Origin: Dryocola sp032051265
GTDB taxonomy: Bacteria; Pseudomonadota; Gammaproteobacteria; Enterobacterales; Enterobacteriaceae
Direction: 5' to 3'
Assembly (NCBI GenBank): GCA_032051265.1
Contig: DAMBYU010000006.1
Location: 326,830-390,829, forward strand
Length of the DNA: 64,000 nt
In this document: positions 29,382 through 38,523 of the stretch, one piece after another
Layout: the number at the start of each line of letters is the position of its first letter
Numbering within the stretch: position 1 is the first letter of the stretch
Position numbers and translations under genes: made by a program
The notes under the pieces: generated by a model
What the model was told of the DNA's origin: nothing
The model's database searches: none
What the model saw: the letters and a program-made list of their open reading frames with translations, nothing else

Positions 29382-30797
29382 TTATTGCAGTTCCATCGCC
29401 GCTTTCATGGTGTAGAACAGGTCAGTTTGATCGGTTAAGCCGACGACATTCGCCGCATGAGGTCCGTAGGCGGCAATACGCAGCTGCGTACCGGTGTGCT
29501 CCTGCGAATCCCCTTCCGAGTTACCATAGCTCATTACCATTACCGCACCGTCTTTGGTGTTCAGCGCCTGCGTCAGGCCTGGCGCTTTGGTGTCAGGCGC
29601 CACGATCTGGCTTGAGTGGGCGTGGTCAGCCGTCACGATCACCAGCGTATTGCCATCTTCGCGGGCAAACTCCAGCGCTTTTTGTACCGCTTCGTCCAGA
29701 TCGACCGTTTCGCCAATCTGCCCGCAAGGGTTGGCGGCGTGATCCTGTTTATCAATCGATGCGCCTTCCACCTGCAGGAAGAAGCCTTTTTCGTTGCCTT
29801 TAAGCAGCTCAATGGCTTTATCCGTCATCCGGGCAAGAGAAGGTATGCTGGCGTCGCGTTGCGGATTTGGCGTACAGGTCACGGGCGGTTTATCGATATT
29901 GCCATGATAGCTGGCCTTCGGCCCTTCCCAGCGCACAGGCATGTTGCCCGGTGCGAACATGCCGATCAGCGGTTTTTGCTGATTGGCTTCGGTGATTGCC
30001 GCAAGGCTGCTTGCATTATCTACCCACTGATAACCGCGCATTTCAGCCTGTTCGCGCAGCGTTTTACCGCTCCAGTCACCTGCTTTTGCGGTTTCAGAGA
30101 AGGTTTTCGCCCCGCCGCCTAAAGTGACATCGGCTCTCGCATTCAGGAGTTGTTCGGTAACAGAGCCCAGGCCGCCGTTTTCCAGCGCGTTTGCCGCGCA
30201 CTGCTCGCTGGTCACCGTCGGGCCGTAGCATTTACGGGAGGTAACGTGCGAAATTAACGCGGCTGGCGTCGCATCCTGAATCTCTGCCGTAGAGACGTTG
30301 CCGGTGGCTTTACCTGCAGCTTTAGCCAGCTCCAGAATCGTAGCGCTCGCTTTACCGTTTACATCCACGCCCAGCGCACCATTATAGGTCTTCACGCCCG
30401 TGCTCCATGCCGTTGCCGAGGCGGCAGAATCCGTGACGTAATCAGGTTTATGCGTTTTTTTATCCAGCGAATAATGCGTGTACTGACCGGTGAGCGGCAG
30501 CGCATCAATGCCTTTAAAGAAACCGCCTGCGCCTTCGGCATAGTTACGTGCGGCGGTAATTTCCGAATCCCCCATTCCGTCGCCAATCAGCAAAATGACG
30601 TTCCTGGCAGGCTTATTGATTAACGAAGCACGTAACGCTGCTGTCTGTTCGCTATTAATGCGACGAGCGCCGCCAGGCAGGGTGATATCCCCCCGGGCTG
30701 CACGAGAATCTAAAGGTGAAGATATATTTTCCGCGCCGACTGCCGACCCGCTTAGTAACAAAGGGAATAAGCTTATGATAATTATGCTCTGTTGCAC
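29382..30797 (-). CDS. phoA: Alkaline phosphatase PhoA
   Basis: A periplasmic, zinc- and magnesium-dependent phosphomonoesterase that releases phosphate from organic esters. It is 471 residues including a signal peptide (about 1-21), the same length as E. coli PhoA. The first metal site LLIGDGMGDSE and the catalytic serine in YVTDSAASATAW are present. So are the late metal-binding stretches VEGASIDKQDHAANPC and VTADHAHSSQ. A Pho box lies upstream. It is the first gene of phoA-psiF. Confidence 0.97.
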   Translation of the reverse strand: MQQSIIIISLFPLLLSGSAVGAENISSPLDSRAARGDITLPGGARRINSEQTAALRASLINKPARNVILLIGDGMGDSEITAARNYAEGAGGFFKGIDALPLTGQYTHYSLDKKTHKPDYVTDSAASATAWSTGVKTYNGALGVDVNGKASATILELAKAAGKATGNVSTAEIQDATPAALISHVTSRKCYGPTVTSEQCAANALENGGLGSVTEQLLNARADVTLGGGAKTFSETAKAGDWSGKTLREQAEMRGYQWVDNASSLAAITEANQQKPLIGMFAPGNMPVRWEGPKASYHGNIDKPPVTCTPNPQRDASIPSLARMTDKAIELLKGNEKGFFLQVEGASIDKQDHAANPCGQIGETVDLDEAVQKALEFAREDGNTLVIVTADHAHSSQIVAPDTKAPGLTQALNTKDGAVMVMSYGNSEGDSQEHTGTQLRIAAYGPHAANVVGLTDQTDLFYTMKAAMELQ

Positions 30798-30859
30798 TTT
30801 ATTTTCTCCGTGTAAAAACTACCGGCTTAAATAAGAACAGAGCAACCATATAAATATTG

Positions 30860-30877
30860 CATGACAGAAAAATGACG
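30860..30877 (-). promoter_or_regulatory. Pho box of the phoA promoter
   Basis: On the minus strand the site reads CGTCATTTTTCTGTCATG, two half-sites of the GTCAT type about 11 bp apart, roughly 63 bp upstream of the phoA start and just past the iraP stop. It fits PhoB activation. Confidence 0.75.
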
Positions 30878-30888
30878 GTTCAGCGCAT

Positions 30889-31149
30889 TCAGCTACGCGG
30901 ATGTGTCAGCAGCTTCTCTAAATATTGCTGTAGGAGTTGCGTGTCATGAGTAGACACAACCTCCTTTGGGCGAGCATCGTGCAAAGCCGCCTCAATGCTG
31001 GTGATCAGTGCCTGTTGCTCGCTTTGTTCCATACGGCGCAGCAAAGCGGTAACGACTATTTCCAGCGCTTCAATCTGTGCGACAAACTCTTTTGACTCTT
31101 CTTCCTTTTCGGCGAGTTTAACCAGTAACTCAGCAATAAGGTTTTTCAT
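30889..31149 (-). CDS. iraP: Anti-adaptor protein IraP
   Basis: An 86-residue protein that binds RssB and so protects the stationary-phase sigma factor RpoS from ClpXP during phosphate starvation. Sequence and length match E. coli IraP (86), starting MKNLIAELLVKLAEKEEESK. The N-terminal half is a predicted coiled coil. It lies immediately upstream of phoA in the same direction, as in E. coli. The 269 bp upstream hold no gene I can see. Confidence 0.93.
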   Translation of the reverse strand: MKNLIAELLVKLAEKEEESKEFVAQIEALEIVVTALLRRMEQSEQQALITSIEAALHDARPKEVVSTHDTQLLQQYLEKLLTHPRS

Positions 31150-31418
31150 AACGCATGTCCCTAAAGGTTTTGAAACATGACGGTAGCATTACGTTTAGCG
31201 CTTTCCTAGAGGGTAAAGGTACTATTTTTATAGCGTCAGGTTAATAATGTGCGAGACCGCAAAAAATACAGGGTTACTGAGCCGTTTAACGATCGAATCT
31301 ACCTTAACTATTCCATTTTTCTTATAGACAGGAATAATGAGTTACGTAGCCGCCTGTTATTATTTACACAGCTAACAATATTAAAAGGCGGAGTAAATTA
31401 AATACGCTGTTGCATCAT

Positions 31419-32636
31419 TTAGCTTTGCAGGTTCTGTTGTTTATCTTTTTCTTGCTTACGGCGCAGGGCAAGCCCTAATTGCCAGACATTAATCAGCACC
31501 ACCAACGCGGTAACAATAAATACCCAACGGAACCCCACCATGGCTGAAACCCCGGCGCCCATCAGCGGCCCAACGACGTTGCCCAGATACATAAAGGACT
31601 GGTTATAGCCAAATATCCTGCCGGTAACCTGATCGCTTGAGTATTTCACCAGCAGCGTTTGCACGGCTGGCAACATGGCACCATCGGCAAAACCGAGCAG
31701 GAAGCGCAGCACCGCAAGCTGCAACGGCGAGGTAACCCATGCCATAGCAAAAAAGAGCACCACAGAGAAGATTAACGTTGCCATCAATACACGTGCGGTG
31801 CCAATTCTGTCGCCAAGCTTGCCCAGTTTAGGCGCTGAAAATAGCGCTGAAATACCCGGTACGGCGGCGATAAAGCCGCTCATAAAGGCGATATTCGTAC
31901 TCTCCGGCGAGAGATGTTTGATAAAAAGCGCCAGAATCGGGCCAATCGACCCATTGCAAAGCTGGATAACCAGCGTGGTGACAAACAGGCTCAGCATCAG
32001 CCAGGGATAAGGTAGCGTGGCGAAAACCGCTTTACCCGACAACCGCCCGGCTTTGCTGACGCGTGGCCGTCCCCCTTCTTTTATCAACAACAGCGTTACC
32101 GTGAAGCTGACCATCAGCAAAGCCGCGGTGACGAAAAATACCATCCGCAGCCCAAGATGATCGGCCATATAGCCGCCCATTAAGGGACCGACGATAACGC
32201 CGCTGATTTGCGCGGTAGATAAGGTGCTGAGCGCCCAGCCGCTGCGCTCACGGGGAACCTGAGCGGCCACCAGCGCCATAGCGTTAGGAATGTAACCGGA
32301 GGTCAGCCCCATAATGGCGCGCAGAATAAAGAGCTGCCAGACGTTGGTGGCGAAAGCCTGCAACAGGATCGCCACCGCCATGCCCAGCGAGGCACGCAGC
32401 AGCATCAGTTTGCGCCCTTTGCGATCGGCCAGGCTGCCCCACATCGGCGAAACAATGGCGGAAACAAGAAAAGTCACGCTGAACGTCAGCCCGGACCACA
32501 TCGACAGCGCCTGGTGAGAAGTAACACCCAGTTGCTCCACATACAGCGGCAGGAAAGGAAGAATTTGGCTAATGGCAAGGCCGGTAAAAAAGCAACCGAA
32601 CCAGACCGAGATAATATTGACCTTCCAGGATTCCAT
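31419..32636 (-). CDS. MdtG-like multidrug efflux MFS transporter
   Basis: A 405-residue major facilitator protein with 12 transmembrane segments and the DHA1 motif A in GSLADRKGRKLMLLRA after helix 2. It shares long stretches with E. coli MdtG (for example FLPLYVEQLGVT, VTTLVIQ and LGFADGAMLPAVQTLLV). E. coli mdtG is at a different chromosomal site, so this may be a paralogue; its substrates are unknown. It is downstream of the extensin-like gene on the same strand (73-bp gap). Confidence 0.85.
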   Translation of the reverse strand: MESWKVNIISVWFGCFFTGLAISQILPFLPLYVEQLGVTSHQALSMWSGLTFSVTFLVSAIVSPMWGSLADRKGRKLMLLRASLGMAVAILLQAFATNVWQLFILRAIMGLTSGYIPNAMALVAAQVPRERSGWALSTLSTAQISGVIVGPLMGGYMADHLGLRMVFFVTAALLMVSFTVTLLLIKEGGRPRVSKAGRLSGKAVFATLPYPWLMLSLFVTTLVIQLCNGSIGPILALFIKHLSPESTNIAFMSGFIAAVPGISALFSAPKLGKLGDRIGTARVLMATLIFSVVLFFAMAWVTSPLQLAVLRFLLGFADGAMLPAVQTLLVKYSSDQVTGRIFGYNQSFMYLGNVVGPLMGAGVSAMVGFRWVFIVTALVVLINVWQLGLALRRKQEKDKQQNLQS

Positions 32637-32709
32637 ACAGTGCGCGCTTATTCAAAGGTTAAAAATAAAAGGAAGCAAAACTTCGTCGAGTTTATCATAC
32701 AAATTCAGC

Positions 32710-33408
32710 TCATCGGCACAGACCGTAGCCGCGCATACCCAAATGAAAATGGTTGGCATGGGCCGCGTTATATTCAGGCCCCAGCGCGTTGCCAAAAAAT
32801 GCGCAGCCGTTGCCAAAGACCGAATGCAGATATTCACGGCCTTTACCTTCAGCCCCCCAGCCTTTCAATACGGTGATTTGCTGCCCGTTGGCAAAGCCAA
32901 AACCGCTGATATCCAGCGCGTCGGCCGTGGCATGCTCACTGAGGCGTGCATCCTGGCGATTGTAGATATTGCGGCAGGCATAGCTGCCCAGATGGTTAAC
33001 GCGGGTTAACTTGCTGCCAAAGGTTGTTAATGCCTGCGGCGCCGCGCGTTGATGAATAAACATCGTGCTGCTCAGCGCTAGCGGACAGCTGGCAAGAAAG
33101 CTGCTGCTGAGTTTCACCTCGCCAAAACTCTGCACCCTTACCACATCGGTCAGAGGACATTTCCCCCTGACATCCGCAACGCTTCGAAAGCTCAGCTGCT
33201 TGCGCTCCTGCGCCTGCTTTAGCAACGCCTGGCATGCTTCAGGATGATTTGCCAACTGGCGCAGTTTGTAGCGCGTGACAAGCGTCGGCGGATCGTCAAC
33301 GGACAGGGGCGCAAAAGGATTGTACTGCGCAGGGAGGTGCTCATAAATCCAGAACGCCGCCACTGCCGTTACGGTTAAGCCAATCACAGTACCTGCTCCT
33401 TTCCCCAT
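32710..33408 (-). CDS. Extensin-like family protein (putative envelope peptidase-like)
   Basis: A 232-residue protein with an N-terminal membrane anchor (about residues 5-22) and an 'extensin-like' C-terminal domain. The signature is ARLSEHATADALDISGF (about 155-171), followed by the late HANHFHLGMRG. The spacing of these His and Asp residues resembles zinc peptidases of the M15/VanY type, so a peptidoglycan-related role is possible but unproven. AAGGA precedes the ATG at 33408. It is divergent from ddlA, with which a cell-wall role would fit. Confidence 0.82.
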   Translation of the reverse strand: MGKGAGTVIGLTVTAVAAFWIYEHLPAQYNPFAPLSVDDPPTLVTRYKLRQLANHPEACQALLKQAQERKQLSFRSVADVRGKCPLTDVVRVQSFGEVKLSSSFLASCPLALSSTMFIHQRAAPQALTTFGSKLTRVNHLGSYACRNIYNRQDARLSEHATADALDISGFGFANGQQITVLKGWGAEGKGREYLHSVFGNGCAFFGNALGPEYNAAHANHFHLGMRGYGLCR

Positions 33409-33541
33409 TCCATGGTCCTTATTTGTTTATGGAATAATCAGTATAGAAGTTGCGGGGTTTTAAGCGCCACGAAGCACATGAATCCGCGTTATGAGCGTGA
33501 TATGTTGTCCGCCTTCGTAATGATTAAGGATGGGTTCGGGC

Positions 33542-34642
33542 ATGGCAAAACTGCGGGTTGGTATCGTGTTTGGTGGAAAATCGGCAGAGCACGAAGTGTC
33601 GCTGCAGTCGGCAAAAAATATCGTCGACGCCATTGATAAAACGAAGTTCGATGTGATGCTGCTGGGCATTGATAAACAGGGCCAGTGGCATATCAACGAC
33701 GCCTCCAGCTATCTGCTGCATGCAGACAACCCGGCGCTTATCGCCCTGAACCGTTCTGAGAAAAACGTAGCCCTGGTGCCGGGCCTGACGCAGCAACAGC
33801 TGATTGCAGCAAATTCCATACAGCAGCTTCCCCAGCTGGACGTCATTTTCCCGATTGTTCACGGCACGCTTGGCGAAGATGGTTCCCTGCAGGGCATGTT
33901 ACGTGTAGCAAACCTGCCGTTTGTCGGCTCCGGCGTGCTTGGTTCAGCGGTGAGCATGGATAAAGACGTGACTAAACGCCTGCTGCGTGATGCCGGGCTG
34001 AACATCGCGCCGTTTATCACCCTGACCCGCGCCAGCCGCAGCAAAATCAGCTTTGCCGACGTGGAAAAACAGCTTGGCCTGCCGCTGTTTATCAAACCGG
34101 CCAACCAGGGTTCTTCTGTTGGCGTGAGTAAGGTAAACAACGCACAGCAGTACGATGCAGCCGTCGCGCTCGCCTTCGAATTCGATCACAAAGTTGTGGT
34201 GGAAACGGGCATTAAAGGCCGCGAAATTGAATGCGCCGTGCTGGGCAATGATGACCCGCAGGCCAGCACCTGCGGCGAAGTAGTGGTAAACAGCGATTTC
34301 TACTCTTACGACACTAAATATATCGATGATAAAGGCGCGCAGGTTGTGGTTCCGGCCAGGCTTTCCGCAGAGATCAACGATAAGATCCGCGAGATCGCCG
34401 TGCGCGCTTACCAGACGCTTGAATGCAGCGGCATGGCGCGCGTGGATGTCTTCCTGACCGAAGACGACGAAGTGATTATCAATGAAATAAACACGCTGCC
34501 GGGCTTTACCAACATCAGCATGTATCCAAAACTCTGGCAGGCGAGCGGGCTGGATTACCAGACGCTTATCACCCGCCTGATTGAGCTGGCGCTGGAGCGC
34601 CATCAGCAGGATAGCGCCCTTAAAAGCTCCATAACCGGCTGA
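33542..34642 (+). CDS. ddlA: D-alanine--D-alanine ligase A
   Basis: An ATP-grasp enzyme that joins two D-alanines for peptidoglycan precursors in the cytoplasm. The ATG at 33542 (MAKLRVGIVFGGKSAEHEVS) gives 366 residues (E. coli 364); an ATG 12 bp upstream sits on top of the ribosome-binding site. Core motifs are FPIVHGTLGEDGSLQG, the ATP-binding KPANQGSSVGVSK and the metal-binding EINTLPGFT. It is convergent with yaiZ, with one base between the stops. Confidence 0.96.
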   Translation: MAKLRVGIVFGGKSAEHEVSLQSAKNIVDAIDKTKFDVMLLGIDKQGQWHINDASSYLLHADNPALIALNRSEKNVALVPGLTQQQLIAANSIQQLPQLDVIFPIVHGTLGEDGSLQGMLRVANLPFVGSGVLGSAVSMDKDVTKRLLRDAGLNIAPFITLTRASRSKISFADVEKQLGLPLFIKPANQGSSVGVSKVNNAQQYDAAVALAFEFDHKVVVETGIKGREIECAVLGNDDPQASTCGEVVVNSDFYSYDTKYIDDKGAQVVVPARLSAEINDKIREIAVRAYQTLECSGMARVDVFLTEDDEVIINEINTLPGFTNISMYPKLWQASGLDYQTLITRLIELALERHQQDSALKSSITG

Positions 34643-34643
34643 G

Positions 34644-34874
34644 TTACTCTTGTGTCGAGCCCGGTTCTTCAGGTTCCGGGCGACGGCGAATCACCAGTCC
34701 CGCAAGCCAGAAACAGATAACCCACGTCACCAGCCCTACCGCATAGCTTTGCCAGCCTTCGGTTTTAAAGCCCAGCAGGCCAATCACGCCGTTGAGGATG
34801 AAAATCAGCCCAATCGCCACGGCATAATAGTGCCAGTCGCGACGCATTTTTAAGCTCAGGGTTTTCGCAGTCAT
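34644..34874 (-). CDS. yaiZ: YaiZ family inner-membrane protein (DUF2754)
   Basis: A small protein with two transmembrane segments (LIFILNGVIGLLGF and LVTWVICFWLAGLVI) and a charged C-terminus. The function is unknown. The match to E. coli YaiZ through RRDWHYYAVAIG is close. The ATG at 34874 gives 76 residues; an ATG at 34886 adds four. Neither has a strong ribosome-binding site. Confidence 0.88.
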   Translation of the reverse strand: MTAKTLSLKMRRDWHYYAVAIGLIFILNGVIGLLGFKTEGWQSYAVGLVTWVICFWLAGLVIRRRPEPEEPGSTQE

Positions 34875-35143
34875 GGTGCCATCCATCAGGATAAAAGAAG
34901 TTGGCGCATTGTCGCACAGCCCGCGAAAAGAGACCGCACGTTAATAGACGTCAATCGGGATAATGTTACAAAAATTTCATTTAAGTTACAGAATTGTGAT
35001 TTAACGCAAAAAATGCAAATCCAGGAGGATTCCGGCGCGGAAATTACCAACAATCTGATATTGACAATCCTTATGACCTGCCAAACTTGCTGACATTATC
35101 GGGCGGAAACCTGACTGGCGTTTCGGTTTTATGGGAGGTCAAA

Positions 35144-35470
35144 ATGACTGATATCACTTTGTCGAAACACGTTGTCCCCGCGACGATTACCGTTTCCACA
35201 ACCAAAACAGGCGGCGCGACGTTGAGCAATATTGCTTACGCGGTCTTCATTCTGTTTTGCTTCTGGGTCGGCAGTCAGATCCTCAATTTACTGGTCCATG
35301 CCCCCGGCGTGCTGGAACATCTGGCGCAAGGCAACGATGCGACACGCCCACGCATCGAAATGGGGCTGGCTGTCAGCACCGTATTCGGGCTCGTGCCCTT
35401 CCTGCTGGGCTGCCTGTTCCTTGGCATGATTGGGCTTGCGGTTAAATATCGCCACCGCCACTACTATTAA
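35144..35470 (+). CDS. yaiY: YaiY family inner-membrane protein (DUF2755)
   Basis: A 108-residue protein with two transmembrane segments (about residues 30-50 and 78-100) and the conserved stretch LLVHAPGVLEHL. The function is unknown. The start at 35144 is set by a strong GGAGG at proper spacing; the longer frame from 35087 is unsupported. A strong terminator follows. The 257 bp between yaiZ and yaiY hold only the divergent promoters. Confidence 0.9.
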   Translation: MTDITLSKHVVPATITVSTTKTGGATLSNIAYAVFILFCFWVGSQILNLLVHAPGVLEHLAQGNDATRPRIEMGLAVSTVFGLVPFLLGCLFLGMIGLAVKYRHRHYY

Positions 35471-35492
35471 ACCCTCCGCAGAGGGTTTTTTT
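35470..35492 (+). terminator. Rho-independent terminator of yaiY
   Basis: A 7-bp stem, 35470-35476 with 35481-35487 (AACCCTC/GAGGGTT), a CGCA loop and a T-run. It overlaps the stop of convergent yaiW. Confidence 0.85.
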
Positions 35493-36600
35493 AGCGCTTC
35501 ATACAGGCTGCACGTCTGTCATCAACTCGTTTAGCAAACCACGCCGTTGTCAGATTGCGCGTGATTTTTGGGCTCTCAAGCGTAATACCCGGCAGCATTT
35601 CTCGCGCTAGTTTCTTACCCGCTTTTTTCTCTGCCAGCGCATAGACCTGCTCATACAAATCGGTTTTCTCAAAATCGATGCTGTCGCCTTTTTGCAGCGC
35701 CCGGTGAATCTGGCTGTCGCTCATATCCAGCTTCGCTGCCAGCTTTCTTACCGCCAGTTCTGTGCTGCCCGGTTTGTCGGTATTGTAGAGGATCAGATCG
35801 CCGTCCAGCGCCAGTTTTACACCCGCAGCTTTACTTACCGCATTCTGGAAGGCGGCGTTACGGCTGGCATACCAACCCGCGTTGAAGTCCGCAAAACGGT
35901 AGAGCGGCCGGCTGTAACTGGCCGGATAGTTCAACAGATGATAAGTGCCAAACCACAGCCCGCCACGGCGCGTGAAGACTTCCTGGCGCACGGTGCCTTC
36001 CCTCTTCCACGGATAGCCGTCCGTATGCTGTTCGGCAAAGGCGATGCTGACCTGCATTGGCCCGCCGGTATGCACCGGATTGAGGCTACCAAACAGCTTC
36101 TGCCCCATCGGCACCATATCGATAAGGTCATCGAATATCGCGCTTAGCTGCCCTTCTGTTTTGACATTGTCCAGCCGCTCGCTGTAGCTCTTGCCGTTGG
36201 GAGATTTAATCAGCAGCGCGGTACGCACCAGAAAAGCCGGGATATGTAGCTTTTCAGCACGGCGGTCAATCTCTTTCCAGGCGATTTTGCTCAGGTTTGG
36301 CACGCTCGGATCGGCCACCAGGTTGGACTCCTGCTGGGCGACCGCCAGTACTGAACAGATATTCTCTTCGCTCGGGGCGATCGCCTGGCTGTTAAACGTC
36401 GTTGCCAGATCTTTTGCCCAACCGTTGCGATCTTTCTGGCTGGCCGGCAGCTTGCGCTTCACGACAGCCTCTACATCCACCGGTTTTGCGGTTTCTGCAG
36501 CCGGGGCGGTGGATTTGGTGGTACAGCCAGCGAGCATCAGGATCGCGCCCAAGCTGAGGGCGAAAAGCCCACCTTGTCGGTTTTGCGTTGCAGTCGTCAT
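35491..36600 (-). CDS. yaiW: Lipoprotein YaiW (DUF1615)
   Basis: A surface or outer-membrane lipoprotein that in E. coli works with SbmA in the uptake of proline-rich peptides such as Bac7. The ATG at 36600 gives 369 residues with a lipobox (LMLAGC, Cys about 24); the extension to 36690 is unsupported. The domain is well conserved, for example CSVLAVAQQESN and NPVHTGGPMQVSIAFAEQH. In E. coli it lies directly after sbmA in one operon. Here it faces the same way but a 3.2-kb efflux cassette on the opposite strand separates the two, so it must have its own promoter. Confidence 0.93.
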   Translation of the reverse strand: MTTATQNRQGGLFALSLGAILMLAGCTTKSTAPAAETAKPVDVEAVVKRKLPASQKDRNGWAKDLATTFNSQAIAPSEENICSVLAVAQQESNLVADPSVPNLSKIAWKEIDRRAEKLHIPAFLVRTALLIKSPNGKSYSERLDNVKTEGQLSAIFDDLIDMVPMGQKLFGSLNPVHTGGPMQVSIAFAEQHTDGYPWKREGTVRQEVFTRRGGLWFGTYHLLNYPASYSRPLYRFADFNAGWYASRNAAFQNAVSKAAGVKLALDGDLILYNTDKPGSTELAVRKLAAKLDMSDSQIHRALQKGDSIDFEKTDLYEQVYALAEKKAGKKLAREMLPGITLESPKITRNLTTAWFAKRVDDRRAACMKR

Positions 36601-36796
36601 AACGTTCCGTTGTGATTGTTTTGTAAGGCGAGCGAGCGCCGCGCTCCGGATGACATTCGAATGTGTTAACAATAACAGTTCTGCACGCATGCGTTTACTG
36701 GTGATTGGCTGATAAACTTTATGATGCGCTATCTACCAGCAGGAAAAGCTATAACGTCCGCCGCCTGACAAAACGTGCGCTTTTCTTGACACAACG

Positions 36797-36848
36797 TTGA
36801 CAAATAAATGCCTGGTCAGTAGTTTCATTTGTAATTACTGACCAGGCA
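36797..36848 (+). promoter_or_regulatory. Promoter with 13-bp inverted-repeat operator for the marR-emrAB cassette
   Basis: A perfect 13-bp inverted repeat, TGCCTGGTCAGTA at 36809-36821 and its complement at 36836-36848, spans a 14-bp A/T-rich spacer. A TTGACA -35 box at 36797 lies just in front and the likely -10 is inside the repeat. The right arm ends 6 bp before the marR start codon, so a bound repressor would block both promoter and translation start. Confidence 0.75.
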
Positions 36849-36854
36849 AATATC

Positions 36855-37310
36855 ATGCGTAACAATCCGGGTATTATCGACAACAAACTTCATCTCGGCT
36901 TGCTAATCCATCTGGCGAACCAGTTTAAAGATCAGCTTATCAGCCACTATTTTTCTGGTGCTGATATCACCGCCGCACAGTTCAAGGTGCTGATTCATAT
37001 CTATAAAGGTATTACCAGCCCGGTAGAAATCAGTAAGAATCTGGTAATGGATGCCGGTGCCATGAGCCGCATGGTCGATCGCATGGTTAAGCACGATCTC
37101 ATCGTGCGTAGCCCTAACCCTGCGGATAAACGCCAGGTGATACTGGCGCTGACCGACAAAGGTCTGGTCATTTGCGATCGCTTTCAGAACGAGGCGCTCA
37201 CTACGATCCTGGGCGATCTCACTGCACGTCTCACCCTTGATGAATCCCGTTTGCTGGTAGAGCTTATAACAAAAATGCTGCCGGACGAGATCACCGCTCC
37301 TCATCGCTAA
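36855..37310 (+). CDS. MarR family transcriptional regulator
   Basis: A 151-residue winged-helix regulator. The DNA-binding domain spans about 30-105, with recognition helix near SRMVDRMVKHDLIVRSPNP and the beta-wing DKRQVILALTDKG. N- and C-terminal helices form the dimer interface. It is the first gene of an operon with an EmrA- and an EmrB-like gene, and a perfect inverted repeat overlaps its promoter, so local autorepression is likely. Relieving ligands are unknown. Confidence 0.92.
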   Translation: MRNNPGIIDNKLHLGLLIHLANQFKDQLISHYFSGADITAAQFKVLIHIYKGITSPVEISKNLVMDAGAMSRMVDRMVKHDLIVRSPNPADKRQVILALTDKGLVICDRFQNEALTTILGDLTARLTLDESRLLVELITKMLPDEITAPHR

Positions 37311-37334
37311 TGTCTTATAAAGGTTGCCAATAAG

Positions 37335-38513
37335 ATGGAAACTACACCTGCTGAACAAGTACAGCGCGGCAGCAAGCGCAAACGTAATTTTATTATCCTG
37401 TTCATTATTCTGCTGCTCGCCGCAGCGGGCTTCCTTGCGTGGTATCTGTTGTATGCCCGCTATTACGAAACCACTGACGATGCCTACGTAAGCGGCAATC
37501 AGGTTACGCTCACGCCACAAATAGATGGCACGGTGACCCAGGTAACCGTGGACGAAGGGGATTTCGTGCAGAAAGGTCAGCCGCTGGTGCTGCTCGATCC
37601 GAGCGATACAGAAATTGCCCTGCAGCAGGCCGAAGCCAATCTGGCCAACACGGTTCGCCAGGTGCGCGGGCTGTACAGCACGGCGGATAACTACCGTGCA
37701 CAGGTGGAAGCAAGACGGGTTGCTCTGCAAACGGCGCAAAGCGATTATGCCCGCCGCCAGAAAATCTTCGCAACCGGCGCTATCGCCGCTGAGGATCTTT
37801 CCCATTACCGCGATGCGGTCACCAGCGCGAAAAGTGATTTAACCGCCGCGCAACAAGCATTAAGCACCAACACCGCGATGGTGGATGACACGGTTATCGA
37901 CAGCCATCCAGAAATCAAAAGCGCGGTCGCCACGCTACGTCAGCGTTTTCTTGATAACGCACGCAGCACTATCGTTGCGCCGGTAAGCGGCTTTGTCGCC
38001 AAACGCGCCGTGCAGCTTGGGATGCGGGTTGATTCCGGCATGACGCTGCTTGCCATCGTGCCGCTGGACCAGGTCTGGGTGGACGCCAACTTTAAAGAAA
38101 GCCAGATGAGCGCCATGCGTCTGGGGCAAAAAGTGACCCTCAGCGCGGATCTCTACGGCGACGATGTGGAATACCAGGGCACTATTGAAAGCCTCGGGAT
38201 AGGCACCGGTAGCGCGTTCTCTCTGCTGCCTGCGCAGAACGCCAGCGGCAACTGGATCAAGATCGTACAGCGTCTGCCGGTCCGTATTACGCTCGACCCG
38301 CATGATATGCAAAAGCATCCGCTGCGTATCGGCCTGTCGATGAACGCCCGCGTGGATATTCGTAATACCGACGGTCATCTGCTGCCACAGCAAACGGTTA
38401 GCGCCCCGCGTTTCACTACGGACGTGTATCAAAATCCGCTGGCCGAGGCGGACAAACTGGTGGCGAAAATCCTTCATGACAACAGCAAAGCGGTAGCGTC
38501 TGACGCCCGTTAA
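37335..38513 (+). CDS. EmrA-type membrane fusion protein (HlyD family)
   Basis: A 392-residue periplasmic adaptor that links an inner-membrane MFS pump to an outer-membrane channel. It has an N-terminal anchor (about 18-42), a split lipoyl domain (YETTDDAYVSGNQVTLTPQI early, then VAPVSGFVAKRAVQLG), an alpha-helical hairpin between (about 95-205) and a beta-barrel (VWVDANFKESQMS). Residues around YVSGNQV are typical of EmrA. It lies 24 bp after marR and 10 bp before the pump gene. No outer-membrane partner is encoded here; TolC is the expected one. Confidence 0.92.
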   Translation: METTPAEQVQRGSKRKRNFIILFIILLLAAAGFLAWYLLYARYYETTDDAYVSGNQVTLTPQIDGTVTQVTVDEGDFVQKGQPLVLLDPSDTEIALQQAEANLANTVRQVRGLYSTADNYRAQVEARRVALQTAQSDYARRQKIFATGAIAAEDLSHYRDAVTSAKSDLTAAQQALSTNTAMVDDTVIDSHPEIKSAVATLRQRFLDNARSTIVAPVSGFVAKRAVQLGMRVDSGMTLLAIVPLDQVWVDANFKESQMSAMRLGQKVTLSADLYGDDVEYQGTIESLGIGTGSAFSLLPAQNASGNWIKIVQRLPVRITLDPHDMQKHPLRIGLSMNARVDIRNTDGHLLPQQTVSAPRFTTDVYQNPLAEADKLVAKILHDNSKAVASDAR

Positions 38514-38523
38514 GAGAGACGTT

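Noticed and set aside
36903..37805. A 300-residue minus-strand frame opposite marR-emrA
   Set aside because: Shadow of two well-recognised genes.
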